A stretch of DNA of 64,000 nt from positions 165,438 through 229,437 of the forward strand of contig KN834772.1 of NCBI GenBank assembly GCA_000827265.1. Direction: 5' to 3'. Shown here in pieces: positions 45,600-56,362 of this stretch. Every line of letters begins with the position of its first letter. The stretch's first letter is position 1. A program made the position numbers and the translations under genes. The notes beneath the pieces are model-generated. The model was not told the origin of the DNA, did no database searches, and saw only the letters and a list, made by a program, of their open reading frames with translations. The stretch comes from Collybiopsis luxurians FD-317 M1. Its lineage: Eukaryota > Basidiomycota > Agaricomycetes > Agaricales > Omphalotaceae.

Positions 45600-47269
45600 A
45601 TGGCCCCCCCTCTCCAATCAATTATTCAACTCTTCATTCAAACCGTGACTCCAAAGGGGTTAAATCTCGTCTTTGGCGCAACCGTATCTCTTATCCTTCT
45701 AATCATCTTCTCGCGTCGCGTATGGCTTTCTTGTCTTTCTCCCCGGAGCCTCGACGAGACCATCGTGGATACGGAAAGTATTACCGAGATAGACGAGGAA
45801 AGCGTCCTTCCTCGCTTTTTATCCGATACTCTCATTGACTATGATAAACGAAAGACGTGGTAAGTTGGAAGTAATCTCAAATTCTTGTACTGTTTCGTTT
45901 TTGTCACTGATATCTACTCTCCATTTCTTTCTGATCGCTTTGCAAATGGAAGTAGCAATAACTACGAGGAACGACTGCTCTCGAACGTTGGAGTTGGTAC
46001 TTATGGCTCTAGTTCGTCTCCTCAGCCGGAGGCTGAGGCCATGGTCGCTGCCTCTACAAGGCAAGTTACGGTAGATGGAGCGGATATTCTATTCTATAGT
46101 GAGCAATCTTTCCAACTGAGATGGTCTTTAGATTTTTGCTTACTCGGGGGTATGATATGATCTTTTTTTTTTCTCTTCCGCAGTGCGAGCGTTGTACGAC
46201 TACCAAGCGACTACTGACGAAGAATTTAATTTCCAAGTGGGAGATATTATCGCTGTCACTGCTACTCCGGAAGACGGATGGTGGAGCGGTGTGTTGTTGG
46301 ATGAGAACAGGAGACAGCCTGGGAGACATGTTTTTCCGAGTGGTCTTGCTCATTTGTTGTGAGTAGGGGGGGACATATTTTCTCTTTCTCCTTCTGATCG
46401 CTTGACAAATGGAAGTCACAATGATCACGAGGAACGACTGCTTTCGAACGCTGGAGTCGGCACGGATGGCTCTATGTGGAGGAGTCCGTCTCCTCAACCT
46501 CCACCTGAGGCCACGGTCGCTGCCCCAACGACGCAAGTTATGGAAGATGGAGTGGAAATTCTATTTTATAGTGAGTAGTTCTTCTAACTTAGATCTCTTT
46601 GCTACTTGGTATGATATTTTTTTTTCTCCCCAGTGCGAGCGTTGTACGACTACCAAGCGACTATTGATGAAGAGTTTGATTTCGTAGCAGGAGATGTTAT
46701 CGCTGTCACTGCTACTCCGGAAGATGGATGGTGGAGCGGTGTGTTGTTGGATGAGAACAGGAGACAACCGGGGAGAAATGTGTTTCCGAGTAATTTCGCT
46801 TATGTGTTGTGAGTAGGGGAAAGATATCTTCTCTCTTTCTTTTTCTCCCTTTCTCTATTTCTGATCGCTTGGTAAATAGAAGTGACGATGATCGCGAGGA
46901 ACGACTGCTTTCGAGTGATAGAGTCGACACCCATGAATCTATGGGGAGGAGTCCGTCTCCTCAACCTCCGGCTGAGGCCACGGTCGCTGCGCCGACAAGG
47001 CAAGTTACAGAGGATGGAGCGGAGATTCTATTCTATGGTGAGTAGTTCTTCTAATTACTCGGGTATTTCTGATCTTTTTGTTTTCCGCAGTGCGAGCGTT
47101 ATTCGACTACCAAGCGATTACCGATGAAGAGTTGAATTTCCAAGCGGGAGATGTCATTGCTGTCACTGCTACTCCGGAAGATGGATGGTGGAGTGGTGTA
47201 TTGTTGGATGAGGGCAGGAGACAGCTGGGAAGATATGTGTTCCCGTGTCAATATGTTCAATTGTTGTAA
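45600..47269 (+). CDS. Chimeric membrane protein with up to three SH3 domains
   Basis: Seven exons join perfectly in phase: 45600-45859, 45953-46098, 46184-46358, 46416-46570, 46634-46808, 46883-47037 and 47091-47269, giving 414 residues if all are used. Exon 1 encodes one membrane segment (FGATVSLILLIIFSRRVWLSCL) and is homologous to exon 1 of the 190-aa gene at 50855. Exon 2 starts like that gene's exon 2 (NNYEERLLS) and continues as the end of F-BAR exon 4 (TRQVT.DGA.ILFY). An SH3 exon follows. This pair of exons occurs three times. Each SH3 exon has a stop codon (46360, 46810, 47267) lying within a GTGAGT or GTAAGT donor, so products with one, two or three SH3 domains are possible. SH3 copies A and C have lost the FPSN motif (FPSGL, FPCQY). 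Transcription is not shown. Confidence 0.65.
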
Positions 47270-47280
47270 GTAGGGGAAAA
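45916..47280 (+). repeat. Three tandem units of about 455 bp (exon-intron-SH3 cassette)
   Basis: Units at about 45916-46371, 46372-46829 and 46830-47280 each contain a pyrimidine-rich tract with CTGATCGCTT..AAAT.GAAG acceptor, a short exon with GAGGAACGACTGCT, an intron and an SH3 exon ending GTTGTGAGTAGG or GTTGTAAGTAGG. The second half of each unit matches 44002-44360 of the F-BAR gene. Confidence 0.92.
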
Positions 47281-48025
47281 AACTGTGGGGGTGCTCGCGC
47301 GGGCACAATGGGAGGGAGGGAAGGAACGAGGTGAGGGAGGGAAGAGGGTTGTTGGGATGTGGTTGGGGTTGGGGCTGGGGTGAACCTTCGTCGAATGAGT
47401 GAGTTTCATGTAGGCCTGTCTCGTACCATGTCCACCAAATTTGCCGCTGTCTGTCGTTGTTGTCGACGTAATGAATATGTATGATACAGAAGTTTCTTTC
47501 CTTGCTTTGATCTATGTTAATGTTTACAGTGTATACGCCCATCTGACATCACTCTACATAGCTCGAATTCATTCTTTTTCTTTCCACATCGATCCGGAAT
47601 CCCTCCGTTGAACGCCCTGTCGTTCGCTTAAAATTGTTTTTGTGTTTTTTTGTGTTTTTTTTTTTTTGTCAGATTTAATGCGTAGTTGTGCACACGAGGT
47701 ACATCGGGATACGTATGGCGAAGATGGATTAGATTTAGACGACGATGAATCTCCAGGAGGGTCAGTCATGTACGGAGGGGTAACAGGGTCTGATGACTAT
47801 CCGACCATAGCGCACTTGGAAGAGCACAAGACTGATTGGTTACGTCCACACTCATAATCTAGGGGTCGCGCTCAGGCTGGTCAGAGTGGAAGAAGGTCTA
47901 CCTTGCTATTTTTTTATGTTTCTTTGCCACCCTCGATTCCGAACCCGCGAATTTTTCGGTAAAAGGAATAAACGTATGTTTATATCCGAATAAGCCTTGA
48001 TTGATTATCTATGCACGTTTTTCAT
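47270..48025. other. Copied F-BAR 3' flank with an acidic open frame
   Basis: 47270-47740 resembles 44345-44960 (GAGGGAGGGA, GTGAGTTTCATGTAGG, AATTTGCCGCTGT..CGTTGTTGT, TTTCCTTGCTTT, GCGTAGTTGT). From 47670 to 47857 a plus-strand frame encodes an acidic tail (DTYGEDGLDLDDDESP ... EEHKTDWLRPHS). It would be in phase with SH3 exon C if the GTAAGT donor at 47266 were spliced to the AG at 47682, but that intron would be about 417 nt, far longer than any other here. Confidence 0.5.
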
Positions 48026-48229
48026 TTACACTTTAGCCGGACTATGATAATCTCCGTAGTCATCAGGAACACTGCCAGCTGAAGGCGGGGTAAACGAAGT
48101 AGACGAAGTAGCAACAGAGTTTTGCATGTGATAAGCGAGATATGGATCCGTTTGCAGCACTAGAAGACTTCGCAAACTGAAAACGACCGACCTGACCTCC
48201 CGAAAGATGGATAGCAATATGTCGGACAT
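48026..48229 (-). CDS. Small unknown protein, 67 aa
   Basis: One exon from ATG 48229. The N-terminus is amphipathic (MSDILLSIFREVRSVVFSLR), followed by DPYLAYHMQNS and a Ser/Pro/Asp C-terminus with DDYGDYHSP. Divergent from the small gene at 48459, with 229 bp between the starts. No family recognised; supported only by composition and position. Confidence 0.4.
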   Translation of the reverse strand: MSDILLSIFREVRSVVFSLRSLLVLQTDPYLAYHMQNSVATSSTSFTPPSAGSVPDDYGDYHSPAKV

Positions 48230-48458
48230 TGGAAACGTGGAGGGTGTCAGTCAGGCAGGAAACTAAAAGCCACAGCCAAAAGAAAAAGACACGTTTTGAG
48301 CGCTTGTGAGAATCCGATCATCACGTTCTATTCATTGATTGTATAAAAAGGCCTTAGACTTTTCTTGTTTACCTTGCTTTTACTCTTTTGTCTTCCTTGG
48401 TCCGTCCAGCTGCCACAGTTATATCCTTTATAATCTCCACCTTAAACTCTTTTCACCC

Positions 48459-48762
48459 ATGAAGATGCGAGCCACTTATGGAATTTACGAGGATCCCTCC
48501 CTCTCTTCTTTCTCAGATGTCTGGGATACCAGTGGTGATCCAAATGCGAAACGAAAGGAGACTATTAGAGTCGTGTGCGCTGCAGTCGGATTGATGTCGA
48601 TGGGGGCCGTAGCCAGCTATGCTGCCTATGTCTGGAAATATGGCACGCCACAATTCTTCTCATCGTTACCACCGGCATTTTCAAAGTTCACATTCGCGTG
48701 AGTAGCACATCCTCCAAGACTTCCAAGGCTGTATATTTAACGCCTTTCTTTTCAGCTCATGA
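48459..48762 (+). CDS. Small single-membrane-segment protein, 81 aa
   Basis: Exon 1 (48459-48697) splices at GTGAGT over a 58-nt intron to a 7-nt terminal exon (48756-48762) that adds one residue and the stop. The protein has a hydrophilic start (MKMRATYGIYEDPSLSSFSD), one membrane segment (VVCAAVGLMSMGAVASYAAYV) and a short Pro/Phe-rich end. A TATAAAAAG box lies at about 48341, some 115 bp upstream of the ATG. It resembles small mitochondrial or ER membrane subunits but is not recognised. Confidence 0.55.
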
Positions 48763-50099
48763 ATCCAACTAGCTCTCGCTACTGAACCCACCCAATGACT
48801 TGTTTTTTATTATTTTCGTCGCTACCGATCCCGCGATGACGGAAAGGTTTCGGCCCCATCATGTTCGTTGTCAAATGGGCGATACGTTACACCGCATAAC
48901 GCTCGACACTATCCACATCACACGCCACTTCATTGAGGGACGCCCCTCTTCCCTTTGCCGTTGCTTTTCTACCCTGTCACCACCTTGTCCACAGTTGTCT
49001 TGTCACCGTCGCATCCGGAATTTCGATCGACGCTTACCCCGCCATCTCCTACACTCGCCCCATTCCATTCTCTCGTTCATCCGTCAATCCCTTGTGACTT
49101 GTCGCAGCTGATGCTGATAAATCATGATCCATCGATGATGTGTTATTCGTTCCAGTTCCCTGTTCCCTGTTCACCTCGCGGTCCAATTCGATTGTTCCTT
49201 TTACCCGCCACGTTCTTTTGTGCATCATATCTCTGATTCTTTCTTGCTTTTCGCGTACCCGTATCCACATACCGGGCAGCACCATCCTTTTTGTACTGAC
49301 ATACATACATACAGTACCTACGTGTACATCGCATATCGTTATTTATTTGGGTTTTCGTGTTTTGTACGATCAAAAGGTTTGAGTAGTAGGTTCGTTACAT
49401 TTGTACATATATACTTATATATATCAATGTAATCTCTGTCATAGCGAAGGGATGAAGGCCTTAACGGCGTCTCTCTATATAAGGGAGATAGACTCGAAAG
49501 ATAGACTCTGATGTGGCATCGTTAATCTCGCAATGCTAGGTCCCTCCCTTAAATCTTATCCAAGGTGATCCTCCTGTATTCGTCTGGGAAATAACGCTGC
49601 AGGAACGGTTTGCTCTCTGCTTGGATTTCTTTATCGTGTCGTTGTACCAGCACATCTCCCGTTCATATCTTACAAGGGACCCATAACCATGCGAGACTAC
49701 GCATATGATTTCTGTCACGGATACGTACGCCCGGCGCCCGCGGAATTTGCCGAGCAGGTCCGGCGGACCGAGACGCGTTCACGTGGGTAGTTTACGCGTT
49801 TTTCGAATTTGCGACGCGAACTAAATGAATTGACAAATTGACAAATTTAGAAAAAAAAAGAAGATGCAGAAAAAGAAAAAGAAAAAGAAAAAAAGCCACC
49901 ACTTCAATACTCGGATGGAAGATTTTGCTTTTCGCGAGCTATTATACAACACGACATACTACATACTTATTTATTATCGATAGCGAGAAAGCAAGTCCAA
50001 AGCGAAAAAATGTACAGCGTTGAAATCCATAAAGAAGAATAGTAAGTAAGATATAATCTACTGTTGCCCTACGTACATGGGCATATATACTTTGATTTA
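48763..50099. other. Intergenic, 1.3 kb
   Basis: No gene seen. 48780-49440 is T-rich 3'-flank-like sequence. 49720-49800 is GC-rich with a TTCACGTGGG box. 49849-49894 is an A-rich tract with AAAAAGAAAAAG repeats. Confidence 0.55.
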
Positions 50100-50855
50100 T
50101 CATATATCTTCGGGAGTTGAAGATGAAGATGACGCAGAGACGTTCCTATGTCTGAGATGCATCATCTGTAGTGTATGGCCGTTCTGGTCTTTGATGACTA
50201 GTATGCTTGAATGCTATTGGGAAGAGAAGTAAGAATACCAATTAAGGACGAAGATTATTTCTTAACATACCTTTATATCATCCTTCAACTCGCATAATTT
50301 TTTGTACCACCAGGAAATGATTAGAGCGCGACTGAAGGATATATATTTTCTCCATGCAGCGACGTTGTAGTCTGCGTCGGAGATGTTGTGAGCGATGAGT
50401 TTGATACTGCTCGAAGAAAGAGAAAGGAAAAAAAGAAATTGATGATTGATTGGTTTTGACCTCCCCCAGTCAAGAAAGGAACGTACGAAAGCAGTCGTTC
50501 CTTGTAATCATTGTAACTGACGTTGAAGAGAGAGATCGCGGTATCAGCAGTGGGATAGTCGAGGTACAAGAATACGTATATCAACTTACCAAATCTTATG
50601 CTTGTCACAATCAATGATAGTATCGGATAAAAAATGAGAACAAATGCTTTCCTCGTATTTCTTGAGGAGGTCTTCCGTTTCCGCGATGGTCCCTTCGAGG
50701 CTCTGGAGGGACAGGCAAGAGAGCCATACGCCACGTAGGATCATAGTGAGAAGGATAAGAAGCGATGTGGTTATCCAGAAGATAACATTCGACGTCATCG
50801 ACGGCGTCGTCTGGGCGAAGAGTTGAATAGTCGCTTCGAGGGGAGAAGAGGCCAT
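50100..50855 (-). CDS. Small membrane protein, 190 aa; parent of the chimeric gene's 5' end
   Basis: Four exons, 50590-50855, 50461-50516, 50271-50407 and 50100-50213, give 190 residues in one phase. The membrane segment is in exon 1 (VIFWITTSLLILLTMIL, then GVWLSCLSLQSLEGTI). Exon 3 encodes a conserved-looking block (KLIAHNISDADYNVAAW, ALIISWWYKKLCEL), and exon 4 ends HLRHRNVSASSSSSTPEDI. The donor of intron 2 is uncertain: GTACGT at 50486 is the better site but breaks the frame, whereas GTCAAA at 50460 keeps it. Exon 1 and the promoter are homologous to those of the chimeric gene at 45600 on the other strand. Function unknown. Confidence 0.62.
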
Positions 50856-53344
50856 TTGGGATTACGTCGATACGCGAGTATCGAAAGCTGGGGGTTCAAG
50901 CCTTTCTGCGCCTCCTTTTATAGTAAATTACATGGTTAAAGCCGAAAACGGAACCAGTTCGCTTGCACAGACCGAACCAGCTCACACTGTTCGCACTGCT
51001 CAGTGTTTCGATAAGAATCGGCATTTTGTTTTTGTTTATTTTCTACTAGGCCAAGGCCCTTTACTTGTCGTGCTATGCTTTCTTTTCACGGTGCTGGCAA
51101 GACAGACCATCTACCAGTCTCCCAGAGCTCTTTTGAGTGCTCAAATCCTGCTCACGTGCTTCTATATGATGTATTGAACGCTCGAAAGACGAAGTTAATT
51201 ATGTAGTGTCTCCAAAGTTTCTACAAATCAAAGCTGTCAAACTGTATACAGACGGGGAAGTGTACAGCCTATATGTAACTGGACTGAATTGTTTGAGAAA
51301 CGGGCTGCCGGATTCAGAAATACGCAGTGACATGGTCAGGGATAGTAGCATGGCCGTACCTGTTGAACGATATGATACCGAGTTACCGAGTTCATCTTTC
51401 TTGTTATGGGCTTTTTTCTATTCCTCATACGATTCATCCTTACCTAGTATTTTACCATCGGGATTGACATGGGTTCACTTCGTGACTGCCTAAAATGTTT
51501 CAGGACCGAGTCGTGTGGTCTTTCCAGACTCGTTTGGCCCACGAGAAGACTTCTTTAAGCTCTTGTGACGATGCTGGCAAGCACGTGTCCCATTTCTCAC
51601 ATTTTGTGTGTTCAAAGCCTTGTTAAATCCTAAAACACTTATTCATGACCGGAGGAGGATGAAGTAATACAATGCACTTAGTGCCTTGAAATTATCGTTG
51701 TGAATCGGCTAATGGTCAGATTAGGTATCATAACTATCACAAGTGTGAAGCTATATACTTACGCCGTACGGGCGGTAGTACAGATTTTGAGTTTTAAGGT
51801 TGAAAAATATGTGACCTACGCTCAATAAGTAATAGATCTGGTCGGTCAGAAAGGTACCGTCTCCGTACCGTTTGAGTCTCCAGTCATGCTCGAGGTGGCT
51901 GTAACTACATACCGTATGGTGTCGAGCCCTATCACCGGATTTCTTCCAATCTTCATGTACTCCATCCTCCGGCTAGCGAAGACCGAGCATATGTTGGCCG
52001 TAAGTCAAAACAACAATAAAAATCTAGTTGACCTGTTAAGATCGCGCTTTCAGCACTCTGCGTTTAGGTTGTCTGCGTGTCAGTGCTGACTAGTACGAGG
52101 GGCAGAGAGTGTCTTGCCTCGCATACTTTGAGCAACTATGATCGTCAAGTCCGACTGGAAACCAAAACAAACTGTTGTGACTAACCGATATTGAGCGTGA
52201 TGTGCAAGGAACGGTGGTAGCGCTTCAGAGCTCTTCTCTTTTGCTAATTCAGTATCATTTTCAATAGAGGATACATTCGATCAGGATTTTCTGATGGATG
52301 AATACACGATGAGAACGAAGTCGAACGCGCTCGAGAGGCGTAAACGTGATGTCCGATTATCGGAATTCAACTTCTCCTGAGTGAACGACGGACTCAGAGG
52401 ATACTTTATATTGAAAATTGGATAATTGGATGATCTGATTGCTCATTTCCCTCACAGCCTGTAAGAAATCAATTTCATTCATTCGTATCCACTGTACATC
52501 GTATCCACTGCACATTCATCATTTACTGTCAGACAGAGAGTTGAACCGAATCAAATAGTTGAACCGAATCAAATAAGTATCATCAATGCCTGTTTTGGTA
52601 TTGCTTGCCCTAAGCCCCCTAAGCCCGAAACACGCAGAACATCCGTAAACTTTGGCAGACTTCAAAATTGAATTACTGGCTCGTGGCTAAAAAAGTACTT
52701 CCTGCGAATCTTGGTGTACGTCTAAGTTCTACGCGTGGGAATCTGTGGCTTTTCTAGGCTACACCATCATCGACATTCCACCGAGATTCTTCTCGATCGC
52801 CTTAATCTTGGCGCTAAAGCTCAATATGTGAACAGCGACGAACCAATCACAAAAGGGAGCAGCTTTAGAAGGATATATCTGGGGAGTGTGTTTATTGTCA
52901 ATGCTGGTACAGAACCTTATCAGAGGATGGTTCAAATGTTTGGTTCAAGGGAGTCGATGCGTGTAACGGAATCGTGACTTCGTCATGATTGTTACTCTTT
53001 TCTTTTAGAATTATCTCATCTAGCATAATCATTTGTGTTATCTCGTACTTACTACTTTTAGACACAGGGTAGCTAGTTTTTCATATATAAGGAACTCGGT
53101 TGTACTCATAGAAGCAGGTTCTCTCGAATATCACCCCACTTACAACAGTCATGCCTGAGCACCTACATTGTCCCCCATCTCTCGTGTGGCATTACTGTGA
53201 CTCTCGTCGCTCTAATGTTACATATTTTTGACTGTCCACTGCGGGCTTCTCTATAATCTATCTCTAAAATCTCTCTTCATTGTCCTCATCTGGCTCTACC
53301 CAGGTCTGATCAACCCAGTCCCCGCTGTCGACACCACCTCCATC
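50856..53344. other. 2.5-kb stretch without a gene
   Basis: The first 100 bases hold the promoter of the 190-aa gene, with a TATAAAAGG box on the minus strand at about 50915-50923. Further on are small direct repeats: CATCGTATCCACTG (about 52496-52520) and AGTTGAACCGAATCAAAT twice (52540-52576). 53090-53340 is probably the leader of the gag relic. No gene seen. Confidence 0.5.
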
Positions 53345-55372
53345 ATGTCCCTTTCCCCTCCTGTTTCCTGTGACTACCGTCGCTTTGAACTGCAATGCGG
53401 TCACCGTTGCCGAGCGACAGCTACCATCACTGATGGTTATCCCTCATACAAGGACGCCGCTATAAGTGGCTTGGGAGTACTGTCTCCCCAATGTCTGCAT
53501 GAACAGACTGGCACCGTGAACAATAAATTCTGTGTCAATGAGCACTCCAATAAAGAGGGCTCATCTGATGAGCATTCTGAGAAAGAAATGTCATCTGTTA
53601 GTGAGCAGGAAAGCTCCTTTGTTGATAACAACCCGAATACTTGAGTGGAAGTTTGTCGTTGTAAAACTCAAACTAGTAACGATAGCATTGTGAGTGCACC
53701 GCATCCTATCAATAGAAAAACTATACATGTGAATGTTAAGAATGGTTGTATAGGAAAGAAATCTACGAACCTCATGATGGCTCAAACTGTGGCCACATGT
53801 GCACATCCACCAGTTGAGAAAATGGCTTCTCCAGCTCAAGAACATGTTCCTCGTCGTATGAAACATGTTTCAAAGACTACTGCCAAAGATAAATGGAGTG
53901 ATATATTGAATTCTGAATCCCCTGAAAAAAGAAAATATCAGAACATTAGAAATCCAGTCGGCATTACTCCCAGGAAAGGGTCGCTGCCACCTAACATTGA
54001 GAAGTCTGAAAGACATTTGAAACTTACTGATTTTAAAAATATGATGAGAACAGTACCATCCAATTTGGGCTGTGCTGTGTGGCCAAGCGACATGCTTGCC
54101 GCAACAAATCATTTATCCAAGCTGTTGATACCAGCCAAGGATGAGAAATGGACAGCTGGGAAGATCTTGGCTAAGGGTCGAGGCAATCTTGGGGGACCAT
54201 CTGATTCCTCCAGCTCTTCCAGTTCCAAATTGAGACCTTTGTTGGACAGTAGTAGTGATGACTCTACTCCATTGGATAGTAGCACAAGCTCATCTTCCAA
54301 TTCCAATCAGAATTGCCAACGCCGCCGTAAACGGCACTGTACTCTTAGCAAAAGGAAAATGGTATTGAAACTAGATCCACCCGATGTGTACAATGGCTCA
54401 GTGGACATCCGCACTTATACAAAATTTGTTGCTGAAGGTACCTCCTATGTATATGACAGTCATGTACCAAAAAATCGGCGTGTATTAAAGTTGTCAAAAT
54501 ACCTGAGTGGAAGAGCTTATCAGTTCTATCTCACCACAGTTGCTGATGACCCATTCAGTTGGAAAATACACAAATTCTTCACTGAGCTGTATAATTATTG
54601 TTTTCCGGTCACATACTGACTGGATCAGTGACAAAAATTGAACCGTTGCTTCCAAAATAAGAAATCAGTTTGAGACCATCTTGCTCAACTGAATGATCTT
54701 TTTAACACAGTTGGCATTATTGATGAACATGAAAAGGTGCACAAGCTTTGGTTGAGTCTGAATAAAAATATTCAGAAAGGACTTTGGCAGGAAAAATTGA
54801 ACCCTGAAATCAGTACCTACAATGAAATTGCCAGCGCCGCTGAGCTTATTGAAATCATCGAGAATATCCCCACTAGTGAAGACTCAGTAATGAGCGAGTC
54901 AGACTCACCTGGTTCTGAAGTGAAAGTCCATACAGACTCTGCACATCTTTCATCTGATGATGAAATGAACAATTCATTCACTTCCAATAATGAATCTGTG
55001 AATGAAACAGGCTCAGATTCAATGCAGAGTAAAGATGATACAGAAAATGATCATCAATGGCATGAATTGACAAATGCAGAATGTCAGGAATACCTGACTA
55101 CTGGACGTTGCTTCCAGTGTGGTGAACATGGTCACATAGCGTGCAATTGCTTTGAAACTCAATTGAGCTACTCATCTGAAAATGAGTCATCTAGCAGTCA
55201 GCATGAATATGATGACAATAACTCAGACAAGTCAGAAGTTTATTCAGATGATTCCGAAGAGACTAAACTCAGCTTGGGAATGATGCACTTTATCCTGAAT
55301 AATACTGAAGAACTGAACAGCCAGATTGATCTGTTACTGTTGCCCTCATGGACAAGGTCAAGTTTGACTTGA
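53345..55372 (+). pseudogene. LTR-retrotransposon gag relic
   Basis: One frame runs from ATG 53345 to 55372 and is broken only by TGA codons at 53642, 54617, 54629 and 54671. It holds the capsid region (LDPPDVYNGSVDIRTYTKF, LSGRAYQFYLTTVADDP, KFFTELYNYCFP) and a CCHC zinc knuckle CFQCGEHGHIACNC at about 55108-55149. No protease, reverse transcriptase or integrase follows; the foldback element at 55672 lies directly downstream. All four stops are one C-to-T step from CGA. Confidence 0.85.
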
Positions 55373-55671
55373 TCAAATGCCGTTCCACAAGTCCGGGGTC
55401 CTCTGGCATAAGCCATGTGTGATATGTGACACAATGCCTTTTGGACCTTGAATGTGACCATCCATGTCTGAAGATACGTCATGTTCGAGTGGCAAACATG
55501 AAAAGGATCAGAGGCAAGAAACAAGGGAGGACTGTTGGTGAGTATCAGAGTATTATTGCAGTGTCTTCACATTTCTAACCCTTCTTTCTTGAGCATAGTG
55601 CATATCTAAATGTCAGAGTAGGGCAAATGCAGCTGGCACTTACTGGTGCTTTTCCATCAATTTTCAACCAA

Positions 55672-56362
55672 CTTCCTACCACTGCCAGTGGTCCAATATA
55701 TATCTACTGAAAAAGGTTTAGCAATATATTTGATATTTCCAGGAATATTTCCAATTTTTTCTCCAGTGAAAAATATTAAATATTGCACTGGAAAAATGCT
55801 TTGAGATATATTGGATATTCCAGTATATATTTCACACAAAATAGGCACTGGTAATTACCTAATATTACCTGAGAAATAGCATGAATTTTTATGTATTTAT
55901 AGGTATTTTATTTTCAAGGATATATGCAAAATACATCCAAGGATAAAGAATGTATAGTGCCATTGATATTGCACTCGAGATATGAAACATATTTCAGGCG
56001 GTCCACTCCGGACCAGCTGGATCACCTGGACCACTCAAAATATGAAACATATTTCGGCTGTGATATCAATGGCACTATACATTCTTTATCCTTGGATGTA
56101 TTTTGCATATATCCTTGGAAATAAAATACCTATAAATACATAAAAATTCATGCTATTTCTCAGGTAATATTAGGTAATTACCAGTGCCTATTTTGCATGA
56201 AATATATGCTGGAATATCCAATATATCTCAAAACATTTTTCCAGTGCAATATTTAATATTTTTCACTGGAGAAAAAATTGGAAATATTCCTGCCAGAAAT
56301 ATCATATTGCTAAACCTTTTTCCACAGATACATATTGGACCACTGGCAGTGGCAGGATGAAA
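55672..56362. mobile_element. Foldback element: near-palindrome of 690 bp
   Basis: Arms at about 55672-55968 and 56064-56362 are inverted copies with few mismatches, starting with CCACTGCCAGTGGTCCAATA, itself holding the small palindrome CCACTGCCAGTGG. The central 95 bp (GGCGGTCCACTCCGGACC...) is GC-richer and keeps several CpGs. No coding capacity. The DNA could form one long hairpin. It is best read as a nonautonomous foldback or MITE-type transposon, or the product of inverted insertion of two copies. Confidence 0.85.

Noticed and set aside
45257..45838. 193-codon plus-strand frame before the chimeric gene
   Set aside because: Crosses the promoter and the real exon 1 in another frame; no protein-like composition.
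50932..52977. Several 60-95 codon frames (50932, 51206, 51886, 52735)
   Set aside because: None shows splice partners or recognisable composition.
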